Source: Streptomyces sp. NBC_01439 (GTDB taxonomy: Bacteria; Actinomycetota; Actinomycetes; Streptomycetales; Streptomycetaceae). From it: a DNA stretch of 64,000 nucleotides. The notes beneath the pieces are model-generated. The model was not told where the DNA came from. It searched no databases and saw only the letters and a list, made by a program, of their open reading frames with translations. Where the stretch lies: positions 1,302,001 to 1,366,000 of the forward strand of contig NZ_CP109487.1 of NCBI RefSeq assembly GCF_036227605.1. Direction: 5' to 3'. A program made the position numbers and the translations under genes. Shown piece after piece: positions 16,790 through 25,912 of the stretch. Positions within the stretch are counted from its first letter, which is position 1; each line of letters opens with the position of its first letter.

Positions 16790-16818
16790 AAATTGGCATA
16801 GACCAATAGGCCGGTCAA
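16790..16818 (-). promoter_or_regulatory. candidate promoter of the solute-binding protein gene
   Basis: TTGACC (16818-16813), 17-bp spacer, CAATTT (16795-16790) on the minus strand; the DasR-like palindrome fills the spacer. Confidence 0.4.
16792..16807 (-). promoter_or_regulatory. DasR-like operator (dre) candidate
   Basis: On the minus strand ATTGGTCTATGCCAAT, compared with the core dre TGGTCTAGACCA, differs at two central bases; the outer ATTGG/CCAAT arms are perfect. It lies 45-60 bp before the lipoprotein start, between -35 and -10. In streptomycetes, DasR represses amino-sugar uptake genes through such sites (established); its use here is inferred. Confidence 0.5.
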
Positions 16819-16917
16819 GGGTCTTTCGCTCGGGATTGTTCGCCCAAAGTTCGCGGACCCGCCCTTACTGGGGCACCGTAGAACCAGGCAAAAGCCACCC
16901 AGTGTCGGGAGACCTCC

Positions 16918-17133
16918 ATGTCCAATCACACGTACCGGGTGACCGAGATCGTCGGCACCTCCCACGAGGGCATCGATCAGGCCATCCGCAACGGGATCGC
17001 CCGGGCGGGCCAGACCGTGCGGAACCTGGACTGGTTCGAGGTGGTTCAGGTACGCGGCCACATCGAGAACGGGGAGATCGCCCACTACCAGGTGGGACTC
17101 AAGGTCGGCTTCCGCCTCGAGGGCGAGGACTGA
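16918..17133 (+). CDS. dodecin-family flavin-binding protein
   Basis: 71 aa, the exact family length. MSNHTYRVTEIVGTSHEGID and the central W in VRNLDWFEVVQVRGHI (the Trp that stacks on flavin) identify a dodecin, which forms hollow dodecamers storing FMN/FAD or CoA. A GGGAG Shine-Dalgarno precedes the ATG. It is divergent from the solute-binding protein gene and monocistronic. Confidence 0.95.
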   Translation: MSNHTYRVTEIVGTSHEGIDQAIRNGIARAGQTVRNLDWFEVVQVRGHIENGEIAHYQVGLKVGFRLEGED

Positions 17134-17175
17134 GCCCCGGGCCGGGGGCCCCGATGCCCGAGCCCCCCGGTCACC

Positions 17176-17667
17176 TCAAGTCCGTCCGTCGACCTCCTGG
17201 GCGGACTGCAGCTCGGGCGCGTCCGCGGCCCAGTCGGCCAGGACCACCCGGAAACCGGCGGCGCGGGCAGTCTGGCAGACCAGCTCGTCGTCGTCGACGA
17301 GCATCCGCACCTCGCGGCCCCGGGAGACCCGCCGCAGCACCTCGATCTTCGTCTTGCGCGCCGGCCGCCGGTCCTGGTTGCCGCGCATGAACAGCCGCCC
17401 CTCGGGCAGACCGTGCCGGGCGAGCCAGTCGAGCGTGTCCGCGCGGCATCGCTCGGGGCGCCCGGTCAGGTAGACCACCTCGCATTCGGCCGCGCTCTCC
17501 ACGGCCAGCGCGACCCCGCGCCCGAGCGGCGGATCGGCCGGGGCGGCGGCGAAGAAGCCGGTCCAGTCCCGGGGGCGGCGCTCCAGGAAGTGCTGGCGAT
17601 GACCGGTGTCCGCCAGGGTGTTGTCGATGTCGAAGACGGCCAGCGGCCGGGTGGCGTGCTCACTCAT
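17176..17667 (-). CDS. HAD-superfamily phosphatase, polynucleotide kinase-phosphatase-like
   Basis: 163 aa. HAD motif I AVFDIDNTLADT (both Asp, about residues 11-22), motif II VVYLTGRPERCR (about 65), a conserved Lys in KTKIEVL (about 106) and motif IV MLVDDDELVC (about 121) are all intact, so it should be active. It resembles the phosphatase half of bacterial/T4 polynucleotide kinases but has no kinase domain. Substrate unknown. It is divergent from the flavin-dependent monooxygenase gene. Confidence 0.85.
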   Translation of the reverse strand: MSEHATRPLAVFDIDNTLADTGHRQHFLERRPRDWTGFFAAAPADPPLGRGVALAVESAAECEVVYLTGRPERCRADTLDWLARHGLPEGRLFMRGNQDRRPARKTKIEVLRRVSRGREVRMLVDDDELVCQTARAAGFRVVLADWAADAPELQSAQEVDGRT

Positions 17668-17727
17668 CCCGCCAGCGTAGGAGAGGCGTACGGGGAATCC
17701 TCACGGCCGCCGGGCGTTGAGTCCTGT

Positions 17728-18717
17728 GTGATCCGAAAACTCTCGATACTCGACCGCTCGCGTACCCGCCAGGGCCACCCGGCCCCACAGGCCCTGCGCG
17801 ACACCGTGGAGTTGGCCCGGGCGGCCGAGGAGCTCGGCTACCACCGCTTCTGGGTCTCGGAGCACCACAGCGTTCCGGGCGTCGCGGGCTCGGCGCCGAC
17901 GGTGCTGGCCGCCGCCGTCGCCGGAGCGACGCACCGGATCCGGGTCGGCACGGGCGGAGTCATGCTGCCCAACCACCAGCCGATGGTGGTGGCGGAACAG
18001 TTCGGGGTCCTGGAGTCGCTGTTCCCCGGCCGGATCGACATGGGCCTCGGGCGTTCGGTCGGCTTCACGGGCGGCATCCGGCGGGCGCTGGGCCGCGACA
18101 CCGCAGACGCCGACCGCTTCGAGGAACAGCTGACCGAGCTGCTGGGTTGGCTCGACGGCACCCAGCGGGCCCACCCCGAAGTGCACGCCCGTCCCGCCGA
18201 GGGGCTGCGGATCCCGGCCTACGTCCTGGCCACCGGGGAGGGGGCCCGGATCGCCGCCCGGGCGGGGCTGCCGCTGGTGGTGGGCGACCTGCGGGCCCTC
18301 GGCCGGGTGAGCGAGATCGTCCGGGCGTACCGCGAGGAGTTCCGGCCCTCCGCCCCGGGCGCGCGGCCGTACGTCGTGGTCTCGGGCACGGTCGCGGTCG
18401 CCGCCACCGAGGAAGCGGCCCGCCGCATCCTGGTCCCGGAGGCCTGGGCCCTCGCGCACTCCCGCACCCGGGGCGCCTTCCCGCCGCTGCGCCCGGCGCA
18501 GGAGATCGAGGCGCTGGAGATGACCCCGAAGGAACGCGAGCTCTACGAGGACGCCCTCGTCGGCCACCTCCACGGCACGGAGGACCAGGTGGCGGCGCAG
18601 CTGTCGGAGGTCGCGGACCGGACCGGCGCGGACGAACTGCTGGTCACCACCTCCACGTACGACCGCACGGCGCTGCTGGACTCCCACGCGCGCCTGGCCC
18701 GGATCGCGGGCCTGTGA
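17728..18717 (+). CDS. LLM-class flavin-dependent oxidoreductase (MsnO8-like)
   Basis: 329-aa luciferase-like monooxygenase. ARAAEELGYHRFWVSEHHSV (about 35-54), IRVGTGGVMLPNHQPMVVAE and the substrate/flavin loop DMGLGRSVGFTGGIRR fit the family that uses F420 or FMNH2. Start taken at GTG 17728 (VIRKLSILDRSRTRQGH): similarity begins there, though no strong RBS is visible. The UvrA-like gene begins 24 bp after the stop and could be co-transcribed. Confidence 0.85.
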   Translation: MIRKLSILDRSRTRQGHPAPQALRDTVELARAAEELGYHRFWVSEHHSVPGVAGSAPTVLAAAVAGATHRIRVGTGGVMLPNHQPMVVAEQFGVLESLFPGRIDMGLGRSVGFTGGIRRALGRDTADADRFEEQLTELLGWLDGTQRAHPEVHARPAEGLRIPAYVLATGEGARIAARAGLPLVVGDLRALGRVSEIVRAYREEFRPSAPGARPYVVVSGTVAVAATEEAARRILVPEAWALAHSRTRGAFPPLRPAQEIEALEMTPKERELYEDALVGHLHGTEDQVAAQLSEVADRTGADELLVTTSTYDRTALLDSHARLARIAGL

Positions 18718-18741
18718 AGGCGAGCCTTTAAAATAGGACGA

Positions 18742-21171
18742 ATGCACCAGCCCGCCGGTACCCCTGCCCCTCCCCCCGCGTCCCTCGACCCCTACGTACG
18801 GGTCCGGGGCGCCCGGGAGCACAATCTGCGCGGCGTCGACGTGGACATCCCGCGCGACGCGCTGACCGTGTTCACCGGGGTCTCCGGCTCCGGGAAGAGC
18901 TCGCTCGCCTTCGGCACGCTCTACGCCGAGGCCCAGCGCCGGTACTTCGAGTCCGTGGCCCCCTACGCCCGGCGCCTGATCCACCAGATCGGCGCGCCGA
19001 AGGTGGACTCGGTCACCGGGCTGCCACCGGCGGTCTCGCTGGAACAGCGCCGCTCCTCCCCCGGTTCGCGCTCCTCGGTCGGCACGGTGACCCTGCTGTC
19101 CAACTCCCTGCGGATGCTGTACTCGCGGGCTGGGACCTATCCGCCGGGTTCGGAGCGGCTCGACTCCGACGCCTTCTCGCCCAACACCGCGACCGGAGCC
19201 TGCCCGTCCTGCCACGGGCTCGGTCGGATCCACCGCACCAGCGAGGAACTCCTCGTCCCCGACCCGGAGCTGTCGATCCGTCAAGGCGCGATCGCCGCCT
19301 GGCCGGGCGCCTGGCAGGGCAAGAACCTGCGGGACGTCCTGGAGACCCTCGGCCACGACGTGGACCGGCCCTGGCGGGAGCTACCGGCGAAGGACCGCGA
19401 GTGGATCCTGTTCACCGAAGAACAGCCGGTGGTGACCGTGCACCCGGTGCGGGAGGCCGAGCGGATCCAGCGGCCCTACCAGGGCACGTACATGAGCGCC
19501 CACCGCTACGTCATGCGGACCTTCGCCGACAGCAAGAGCGCCGCCCTGCGCGCCCGCGCCGAGAAGTTCCTCGCCGACTCGCCGTGCCCGGTGTGCGAGG
19601 GCCGGCGGCTGCGCCCGGAGGCCCTCGCCGTCACCTTCGCCGGGCGGACCATCGCGGAGCTGGCGGCGCTGCCACTGAGCGACCTGGACGACGTACTGGC
19701 CTCCGCAGCCCTGGACGGGGAGGCGGCGCGGGTGCTCGCCGAGGACCTGCGTTCCCGGATCGGGCCCGTCACGGAGCTGGGGCTCGGCTACCTGAGCCTG
19801 GACCGGACGGCGCCGACCCTGTCGGCGGGCGAGCTGCAGCGGCTGCGGCTGGCGACGCAACTGCGGTCGGGGCTGTTCGGGGTCGTGTACGTGCTGGACG
19901 AACCGTCGGCGGGGCTGCACCCGGCCGACACCGAGGCGCTGCTCGGCGTACTGGACCGGCTGAAGGAGGCCGGGAACACGGTCTTCGTCGTGGAACACCA
20001 TCTCGATGTGGTGCGGCACGCGGACTGGCTGGTGGACGTGGGCCCGCTGGCCGGCGAGCACGGCGGACAGGTGCTCCACAGCGGGCCGCCGCAAGACCTG
20101 GCCGGGGTGGCGGGGTCGGCGACGGCCCGACACCTGTTCGCGGCGCGGGAGCCCGCCGCGGCCCCCCGGCAGGTGCGCGCGGCAACCGGGACGGTGCGAC
20201 TGGCCGGGGTGGACCGGCACAACCTGCGGGCTCTCGACGCGACGTTCCCGCTCGGGGTGTTCACCGCCGTCACCGGGGTGTCGGGGTCGGGGAAGTCCAC
20301 GCTGGTGGGGCAGGTGCTGGCCCGGGAGGTCGGCGAGCGGCTCGCGGAGGCGGACTTTCCCGTACGGCGGCTGGTGGAGGTGGACCAGAAGCCGATCGGC
20401 CGGACGCCGCGGTCCAACCTCGCCACCTACACCGGGCTGTTCGACGTGGTGCGCAGGCTCTTCACGGCGGCTCCCGAGGCGCGGGCGCGCGGCTGGAAGG
20501 CGGGCCGGTTCTCCTTCAACGTGCCGGGCGGCCGCTGCGAGACCTGTCAGGGCGAGGGCTTCGTCTCGGTGGAGCTGATGTTCCTGCCGAGTACGTACGC
20601 CCCGTGCCCCGAGTGCGCGGGCGCCCGGTACAACGCCGAGACCCTGGAGGTCCGGTACCAGGGCCTGAGCATCGCCGAGGTGCTGGCGCTGACGGTGGAG
20701 TCCGCTGCGGGCTTCTTCGCCGACGCCCCGGCGGCGGCGCGCAGCCTGCGGGCGCTGGAGGAGATCGGCCTGGGCTACCTGTGGCTGGGACAGCCGGCCA
20801 CCGAGCTGTCCGGCGGCGAGGCCCAGCGGATCAAGCTGGCGACGGAACTGCAGCGGCTGCGCCGGGACCACACGCTGTACCTGCTGGACGAGCCGACGAC
20901 CGGGCTGCATCCGGCCGATGTGCGGGTACTGCTGCGGCAGTTGCACGGGCTGGTGGACGCCGGACACTCGGTGGTGGTCGTGGAGCACGACATGGAGGTG
21001 GTCGCGGGCGCGGACTGGGTCATCGACCTGGGTCCGGGCGGCGGCACGGCGGGCGGCCGCGTGGTCGCCGCGGGCACGCCGTCGGAAGTCGCCTCCGCAC
21101 CGGGCAGTCGCACGGCCCCGTACCTGGCGCGGGCCCTCGGGTCCGGCCAGGGCGTCGCTCCTCGTGGGTAG
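18742..21171 (+). CDS. short UvrA-like ATPase (UvrA2 / UvrA-type ABC protein)
   Basis: 809 aa, about 150 shorter than housekeeping UvrA. Two ABC modules: Walker [15 protein letters not shown] (about 45) and [14 protein letters not shown] (about 513); Walker [13 protein letters not shown] and [15 protein letters not shown]. Zinc-finger Cys pairs at CPSCHG, CPVCEG, CETCQG and CPECAG. The first signature is LSAGELQR (Gly to Ala relative to LSGGE), the second LSGGEAQR is canonical. The length and reduced UvrB-binding region fit UvrA2-type proteins linked to DNA-damage tolerance or drug self-resistance. It precedes a photolyase gene and an SPL-like gene on the same strand. Confidence 0.88.
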   Translation: MHQPAGTPAPPPASLDPYVRVRGAREHNLRGVDVDIPRDALTVFTGVSGSGKSSLAFGTLYAEAQRRYFESVAPYARRLIHQIGAPKVDSVTGLPPAVSLEQRRSSPGSRSSVGTVTLLSNSLRMLYSRAGTYPPGSERLDSDAFSPNTATGACPSCHGLGRIHRTSEELLVPDPELSIRQGAIAAWPGAWQGKNLRDVLETLGHDVDRPWRELPAKDREWILFTEEQPVVTVHPVREAERIQRPYQGTYMSAHRYVMRTFADSKSAALRARAEKFLADSPCPVCEGRRLRPEALAVTFAGRTIAELAALPLSDLDDVLASAALDGEAARVLAEDLRSRIGPVTELGLGYLSLDRTAPTLSAGELQRLRLATQLRSGLFGVVYVLDEPSAGLHPADTEALLGVLDRLKEAGNTVFVVEHHLDVVRHADWLVDVGPLAGEHGGQVLHSGPPQDLAGVAGSATARHLFAAREPAAAPRQVRAATGTVRLAGVDRHNLRALDATFPLGVFTAVTGVSGSGKSTLVGQVLAREVGERLAEADFPVRRLVEVDQKPIGRTPRSNLATYTGLFDVVRRLFTAAPEARARGWKAGRFSFNVPGGRCETCQGEGFVSVELMFLPSTYAPCPECAGARYNAETLEVRYQGLSIAEVLALTVESAAGFFADAPAAARSLRALEEIGLGYLWLGQPATELSGGEAQRIKLATELQRLRRDHTLYLLDEPTTGLHPADVRVLLRQLHGLVDAGHSVVVVEHDMEVVAGADWVIDLGPGGGTAGGRVVAAGTPSEVASAPGSRTAPYLARALGSGQGVAPRG

Positions 21172-21290
21172 CGGCTGGCGCAGGGACGGGAGCAGCACCA
21201 GCGGGGGACGTTCGACTCCGTGGTGATGGCGGTGGCGGGCTGCGGGCCCGCGTACACCGTCATCAGCGTGCTCGTCGGGGAGACGCCCCG

Positions 21291-21345
21291 CGCGTCGTGG
21301 TGCGGGGCGCGTTGTGGTGCCGGGCGCGTCGTGGTGCCGGGCGCG
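21291..21345. repeat. 17-bp tandem repeat, about 3.2 copies
   Basis: Units at 21291, 21308 and 21325 with consensus CGCGTCGTGGTGCCGGG (1-2 differences), then CGCG. Lies in the 269-bp gap between the UvrA-like gene and the photolyase gene. Confidence 0.75.
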
Positions 21346-21440
21346 ATTCACGTCGGGGCGACGGGCGGTACGGGCGTTCGACCCCGCGGGACGGTCGCGT
21401 CGGTCGCCGTCGGCCCGTTCCTGGTTGGTTGGATGCGGGC

Positions 21441-22946
21441 ATGAGTCCAGTGCACTGGCTGTTCGGCGACCAGCTCGGCCCGCACTTCACGGCCACCGCC
21501 GCCGGCGGGACACCGAGGAACACCCGGTGGCTGCTGATCGAGTCGCGGGCCGTCTTCCGCCGTCGCCGGTTCCACCGGGCCAAGGCCCATCTGGTCCTCA
21601 GCGCCATGCGCCACCGGGCGGCAGACCTCGGCGCGAGCGCGGAGTACGTCACGGCAGAGACCTACCGGGAAGGCCTCGTCCGGGCCGTGGGCGACGCACC
21701 CGTCTCCGTGCACCACCCGACCTCCCGCGCCGCCCTCGCCCTCGTGGCCTCGCTGCCGCAGGTCACGGTCCATCCGGCCCGCGGGTTCCTCGTGGGCCAC
21801 CGGGAGTTCGCGGACTGGGCCGCACGGCAGAAGGGGCGCCGGCTGCTCCAGGAGAACCTCTACGAACACACCCGGCGCACCCACGACGTCCTGATGGACG
21901 GCGACCGGCCGGCGGGCGGCCGCTGGAACCTGGACCACGACAACCGCGAGCCCCCGCCCCGCGGCCGGGACACCCTCGGCGCGCCGCCCCCGTACCGGCC
22001 CCGTGAGGACGAGATCGACGAAGGAGTCCGGCGGGACCTGGACCGCTGGGAGCGCGAGGAGGGGATCACCTTCGTGGGCCGCGACGGCCCCCGGCTGTTC
22101 CCCGCGAGCCGCCGGGAGGCACTGGCCGCGCTCGACCACTTCGTCACGCACCGCCTCGCCGGCTTCGGCGCGCACGAGGACGCCATGCTGGCCGGGGACC
22201 CCGTGATGAGCCACAGCCTGCTGTCCTCCTCCCTCAACCTCGGGCTCCTCGACCCCTGGGAATGCGTGACCCGGGCCGAGGAAGCGTGGCGGGCCGGACA
22301 CGTGCCCCTCAACAGCGCGGAGGGGTTCATCCGGCAGGTGTGCGGCTGGCGCGAGTACGTGTGGAGCCTCTACTGGCACCTCGGCGAGGACTACCGGCAC
22401 CGCAACGACCTGCACCACACCGCTCCCGTGCCCGCGTGGTTCGCAGAGCTGGACGCGGACGCGCCCGCGGCCCGGTGCCTGTCCACCGTGTTGGCGCAGG
22501 TCCGGGACACGGGGTGGACGCACCACATCCCCCGCCTCATGGTCCTCGGCAGCCACGCCCTCCAGCGGGGCTGGGACCCGGTGCAGGTGACGGACTGGTT
22601 CCACCGGTGCTTCGTGGACGGTTACGACTGGGTGATGCTGCCCAATGTGGTGGGCATGTCCCAGTACGCGGACGGCGGGCTGATGACCACCAAGCCCTAC
22701 ACCTCGGGCGGCGCCTACATCCACCGGATGAGCGACCTGTGCGGAGGCTGTCGGTACCGGCCCGCCGACCGCACCGGCGAGCGTGCCTGCCCCTACACCG
22801 TCGGCTACTGGGCCTTCCTGGACCGGCACCGCTCCCGGCTGGCGGGCAATCCGCGCATGGCCCGGGCCGTACGCGGGCTGGACCGGCTGGGCGACGTGGC
22901 GCAGGTCGCCCGGGCGCACCGCGCCGCGGGCGACACGCCGCCCTGA
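21441..22946 (+). CDS. iron-sulfur bacterial cryptochrome/(6-4) photolyase (FeS-BCP family)
   Basis: 501 aa. N-terminal Rossmann-like domain (HWLFGDQLGPHF...); helical FAD domain from about residue 200. Four Cys sit where this family binds 4Fe-4S: VCGW (about 301), LCGGC (about 434 and 437) and ACPY (about 450). FAD-site regions PLNSAEGFIRQVCGWREYVW and VMLPNVVGMSQYADGG are well kept. Characterised members repair (6-4) photoproducts in light or act as cryptochromes. Start ATG 21441 is the family start (MSPVHWLFGDQ). The SPL-like gene lies 97 bp downstream. Confidence 0.93.
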   Translation: MSPVHWLFGDQLGPHFTATAAGGTPRNTRWLLIESRAVFRRRRFHRAKAHLVLSAMRHRAADLGASAEYVTAETYREGLVRAVGDAPVSVHHPTSRAALALVASLPQVTVHPARGFLVGHREFADWAARQKGRRLLQENLYEHTRRTHDVLMDGDRPAGGRWNLDHDNREPPPRGRDTLGAPPPYRPREDEIDEGVRRDLDRWEREEGITFVGRDGPRLFPASRREALAALDHFVTHRLAGFGAHEDAMLAGDPVMSHSLLSSSLNLGLLDPWECVTRAEEAWRAGHVPLNSAEGFIRQVCGWREYVWSLYWHLGEDYRHRNDLHHTAPVPAWFAELDADAPAARCLSTVLAQVRDTGWTHHIPRLMVLGSHALQRGWDPVQVTDWFHRCFVDGYDWVMLPNVVGMSQYADGGLMTTKPYTSGGAYIHRMSDLCGGCRYRPADRTGERACPYTVGYWAFLDRHRSRLAGNPRMARAVRGLDRLGDVAQVARAHRAAGDTPP

Positions 22947-23043
22947 CGACACCTCGCGGCGCGCCCCGCCGAGGACGACGGAGCCGGCCCGTCCGCCGGT
23001 CCGCCTACAGTGGAGGGCCGACCGAAACGCACAGGAGACGCAG

Positions 23044-24252
23044 ATGGCTGCCCAGCCGCACGGGGGCCGACCGGCCGAACAGCAGGGCACCGAGCAGCAG
23101 GACGACGCCCTGTTCGGTCTGGAGGACATCGTCACGGGGGCACCCGTCCCGGCCGGTGGCGGTGCCCGCCCGCTGTTCCGCGACTCCGCGGCCGCGCGCC
23201 GACTGCTGTCCGTGCGGACGATCCACGCCGAGCCCGCGGCCGCTGCCTCCCCGCGCGGCCGGCAGGTCATCGCCCGCTTCCCCGGTGCCGAGGTCGTCCC
23301 CGTGGACTCGCACTGGCGGATCCCGCACCTGCACGGCAACGAGGGCAACGTCGACCGGTGGGTCCGGTTCAAGAGCGAGGTCCTGGTCCTGGGCGTGAAG
23401 AAGACCCTCACCACCCGCCCCAACGGACGTTCCGCGGACTGGATCGCCCCCGGACCCGCCAACGGCTGCGCCATGGCGTGCGCCTACTGCTACGTTCCGC
23501 GCCGCAAGGGGTACGCCAACCCGATCACCGTCTTCACCAACACCGATCGCATCATCGCCCACCTCTCCCGGCACATCGCGCGCCTCGGCCCCAAGGCGGA
23601 GGCGAACCAGTGCGATCCGACCGCATGGGTCTACGACATCGGCGAGAACAGCGACTGCTCCGTCGACGCGCTGATCAGCGACAACGTCGCCGACCTGGTC
23701 CGTGCTTTCGCCCGGTGGCCCTCCGCGAAGGCCTCCTTCGCCACCAAGTTCGTCAACCCCGACCTCCTCCTCCTGGAACCGCGGGGTCGTACCCGGGTGC
23801 GGTTCTCCGTCATGCCCCAAGAGGACTCCAAGTTGTTGGACATCCGCACCAGCCCGGTGGAGAGCCGCATCGCCGCCGCCGGCGACTTCCTGGAAGCCGG
23901 GTACGAGGTCCACTTCAACCTCTCGCCCGTCGTCCTGCGTCCGGGCTGGCAGCAGGACTGGGCCCTCCTGCTGGAGCACATGGACGACGTACTGCCCGGT
24001 CCGGTGAAGGACCAGGCAGCCGCGGAGGTCATCCTGCTGACGCACAACGAGGACCTGCACGACCTCAACCTCGGCTGGCACCCCCGCGCGGAGGAGGCGC
24101 TGTGGCGGCCGGAACTCCAGCAGCCCAAGCGCTCCGAGAACGGAAGCTGGAACGTCCGCTACCGCAACGGGGTGAAGGCCGGGGCCGTCGAGACGATGCG
24201 CGCACTCGTCGCCGCCCGTGCGCCGTGGCTGAGGATCCGGTACGCCTTCTGA
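23044..24252 (+). CDS. spore photoproduct lyase-family radical SAM protein
   Basis: 402 aa. The radical SAM cluster motif CAMACAYC (CX3CX2C; Cys about 142, 146, 149) lies in GPANGCAMACAYCYVPRRKG. Downstream WVYDIGENSDCSVDAL, FATKFVNPDLL, RVRFSVMPQ and EVHFNLSPVVLRPGW match the SPL family; a variable acidic N-terminus (1-50) precedes. True SPL reverses the thymine spore photoproduct of endospores; streptomycetes make none, so substrate is open. The ATG has AGGAG 7 nt upstream. Confidence 0.88.
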   Translation: MAAQPHGGRPAEQQGTEQQDDALFGLEDIVTGAPVPAGGGARPLFRDSAAARRLLSVRTIHAEPAAAASPRGRQVIARFPGAEVVPVDSHWRIPHLHGNEGNVDRWVRFKSEVLVLGVKKTLTTRPNGRSADWIAPGPANGCAMACAYCYVPRRKGYANPITVFTNTDRIIAHLSRHIARLGPKAEANQCDPTAWVYDIGENSDCSVDALISDNVADLVRAFARWPSAKASFATKFVNPDLLLLEPRGRTRVRFSVMPQEDSKLLDIRTSPVESRIAAAGDFLEAGYEVHFNLSPVVLRPGWQQDWALLLEHMDDVLPGPVKDQAAAEVILLTHNEDLHDLNLGWHPRAEEALWRPELQQPKRSENGSWNVRYRNGVKAGAVETMRALVAARAPWLRIRYAF

Positions 24253-24306
24253 CGGTGCGCCGGGCGGGAGCCGGTGGTCCCTTCCGGGTGCCGGCCCGCA
24301 CTCGAC

Positions 24307-24858
24307 TCAAGGGCGAACCGCTCGGACGTGGTCGGCCGAGAGATGGAGTTCGTAGGGCAGGCAGCAGTCGGAGCAGAGGGTCGCGACGAGGGTGCCGCAA
24401 GCGCACAGCTGGTTCATCCCGCCGTCCGGGGTCGCTCCGCAGCAGGCGGGCGATGCGTGCTGCAACTCCAGGCCGCGGGCGTCGTCCGGATTGACGACGA
24501 TGTTGCCCCGCGGGCCCTGCGACACCAGGTACTTGCCGTCCACGTTCACGTGACTCCCGTGGCGCGGCATCACCGGCCCGGGCGTCTCGGTGACGACCAG
24601 GGGTGCACCGTACGGCTGGGTCTCGATCGCGTAGCGTCCCGACGGCACGGTCGCCGGTGACGGACCCTGCTCGTCTGCTTCCCACCAGGCGTAGTGGGGC
24701 GCCTCGGGAACCTCGGGCAGCCGTGTCAGCGGCCCTGTCAGGGGAACGCCGCATGCCGCGCACACGAACACCACCGCTTCGGCCGCTGCGGCCGGCCGGT
24801 CGGCCCGCTCGTGCGCCGGTCGGCCGGCAACCTGGTCATGGTCTCGCTGGTCGTGCAT
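24307..24858 (-). CDS. conserved hypothetical Cys-rich protein
   Basis: 183 aa from the ATG at 24858; function not recognised. The sequence shows a His/Asp/Arg-rich N-terminus (1-30), a zinc-ribbon-like FVCAACGVPL (about 34), the central stretch HGSHVNVDGKYLVSQGPRGN, and a Cys-dense C-terminus (ASPACCGATPDG, LCACGTL, CSDCCLPYELH) that could bind one or two Zn. Convergent with the SPL-like gene (54-bp gap). No signal peptide or TM segment. Coding bias and an uninterrupted frame support reality. Confidence 0.65.
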   Translation of the reverse strand: MHDQRDHDQVAGRPAHERADRPAAAAEAVVFVCAACGVPLTGPLTRLPEVPEAPHYAWWEADEQGPSPATVPSGRYAIETQPYGAPLVVTETPGPVMPRHGSHVNVDGKYLVSQGPRGNIVVNPDDARGLELQHASPACCGATPDGGMNQLCACGTLVATLCSDCCLPYELHLSADHVRAVRP

Positions 24859-24924
24859 GTGCCGACCGTACGCGCACCCCTGCCGGGCTCCGCGCCCGGC
24901 CCCGGGCGGGATGGTCGGACACGT

Positions 24925-24963
24925 CCGGACCGGACCCGACCGGACCCGACCGGACCGGACCGG
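24925..24963. repeat. short ACCGG-rich tandem repeat
   Basis: CGGACCCGAC-type decamers repeated from 24925 to 24963 upstream of both the Cys-rich gene and the AraC-type gene. Low-complexity; no clear function. Confidence 0.5.
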
Positions 24964-25031
24964 GCACAGGATGTCGGGTCCGCCATGGTGGGTCCCTCCT
25001 AACCTGAGGCATCGAAAGGGAAGGACACAGG

Positions 25032-25898
25032 ATGCTGGACCGGTTGAACCAGGCCGTGGAACACATCGAACATCGCCTCGACCAGCCGATCGACGCGGCC
25101 GAACTGGCACGGATCGCGGTGACGTCGGAATACCACTTCCGGCGGCTGTTCTCCGCCCTGGCCGGAATGCCGCTGTCGGAGTACATCCGCCGCAGGCGGC
25201 TGACGGTCGCCGGCGCCGAGGTGCTGGGCGGGGAGCGGACGCTCCTGGAGATCGCGGTGCGCTACGGCTACACCTCGGGAGAGGCCTTCGCCCGTGCGTT
25301 CCGGGCCGTGCACGGCATCGGTCCCGGCGAGGCCAGGCGCACTGGTGCGACCCTGCGGTCCCAGCCACGGATGTCCTTCCGCCTCATTGTCGAAGGGAGC
25401 AGCAGCATGGAGTACAAGGTCGTGGAGAAGGACGAGTTCCGTGTGGTCGGCAGGAAGGCGCGGGTCCCGCTGGTGCACGAGGGGATGAACCCGGCCATCG
25501 CCACCTTCATCCGGGCGATCGACCAGGAGACGCTGCAGCGCATCGAGCGCTTGTCCGACCAGGAACCCGAGGGGATCATCTCGGCGAGCGACAACCTGGA
25601 CGACAGCCGCGCGGAAGGAACCGAACTCGACTACTACCACGGGGTGGTGACCCGCAGCGAGGTGCCCGAGGACATGGACGCGCTCACCGTCCGGGCCGGC
25701 ACGTGGGCGGTCTTCGAGAGCTCCGGCCCGTTTCCGCAGACGCTCCAGTACCTATGGCGGGACGTGTTCACGCAGTGGTTCCCGTCCAACCCCTACCGGA
25801 GCCGGCCCGGGCCCGAAATCCTGCGCACCCGGGTGTCCGGGGACGGGACGGAGGCGACGGCGGAGCTGTGGATCCCCGTGGAGCGGACGGCGGTCTGA
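25032..25898 (+). CDS. AraC-family regulator with C-terminal GyrI-like effector domain
   Basis: 288 aa, Rob/SoxS-like layout. Two helix-turn-helices fill residues 1-110 (DAAELARIAVTSEYHFRRLF and ILLEIAVRYGYTSGEAFARA-like second HTH); a GyrI/BmrR-type small-molecule domain runs from MEYKVVEKDEFRVVGRKARV (about 126) to LWIPVERTAV. Such proteins sense hydrophobic cations or drugs, or bind them. Monocistronic with AAGGGAAGGA upstream. No adjacent efflux pump, so target unknown. Confidence 0.88.
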   Translation: MLDRLNQAVEHIEHRLDQPIDAAELARIAVTSEYHFRRLFSALAGMPLSEYIRRRRLTVAGAEVLGGERTLLEIAVRYGYTSGEAFARAFRAVHGIGPGEARRTGATLRSQPRMSFRLIVEGSSSMEYKVVEKDEFRVVGRKARVPLVHEGMNPAIATFIRAIDQETLQRIERLSDQEPEGIISASDNLDDSRAEGTELDYYHGVVTRSEVPEDMDALTVRAGTWAVFESSGPFPQTLQYLWRDVFTQWFPSNPYRSRPGPEILRTRVSGDGTEATAELWIPVERTAV

Positions 25899-25912
25899 TC
25901 CCGTGGTGCGGC

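Noticed and set aside
24925..24963. ACCGG-rich repeat as a specific operator array
   Set aside because: Low-complexity and also seen as short runs elsewhere (about 61398); no regular dyad.
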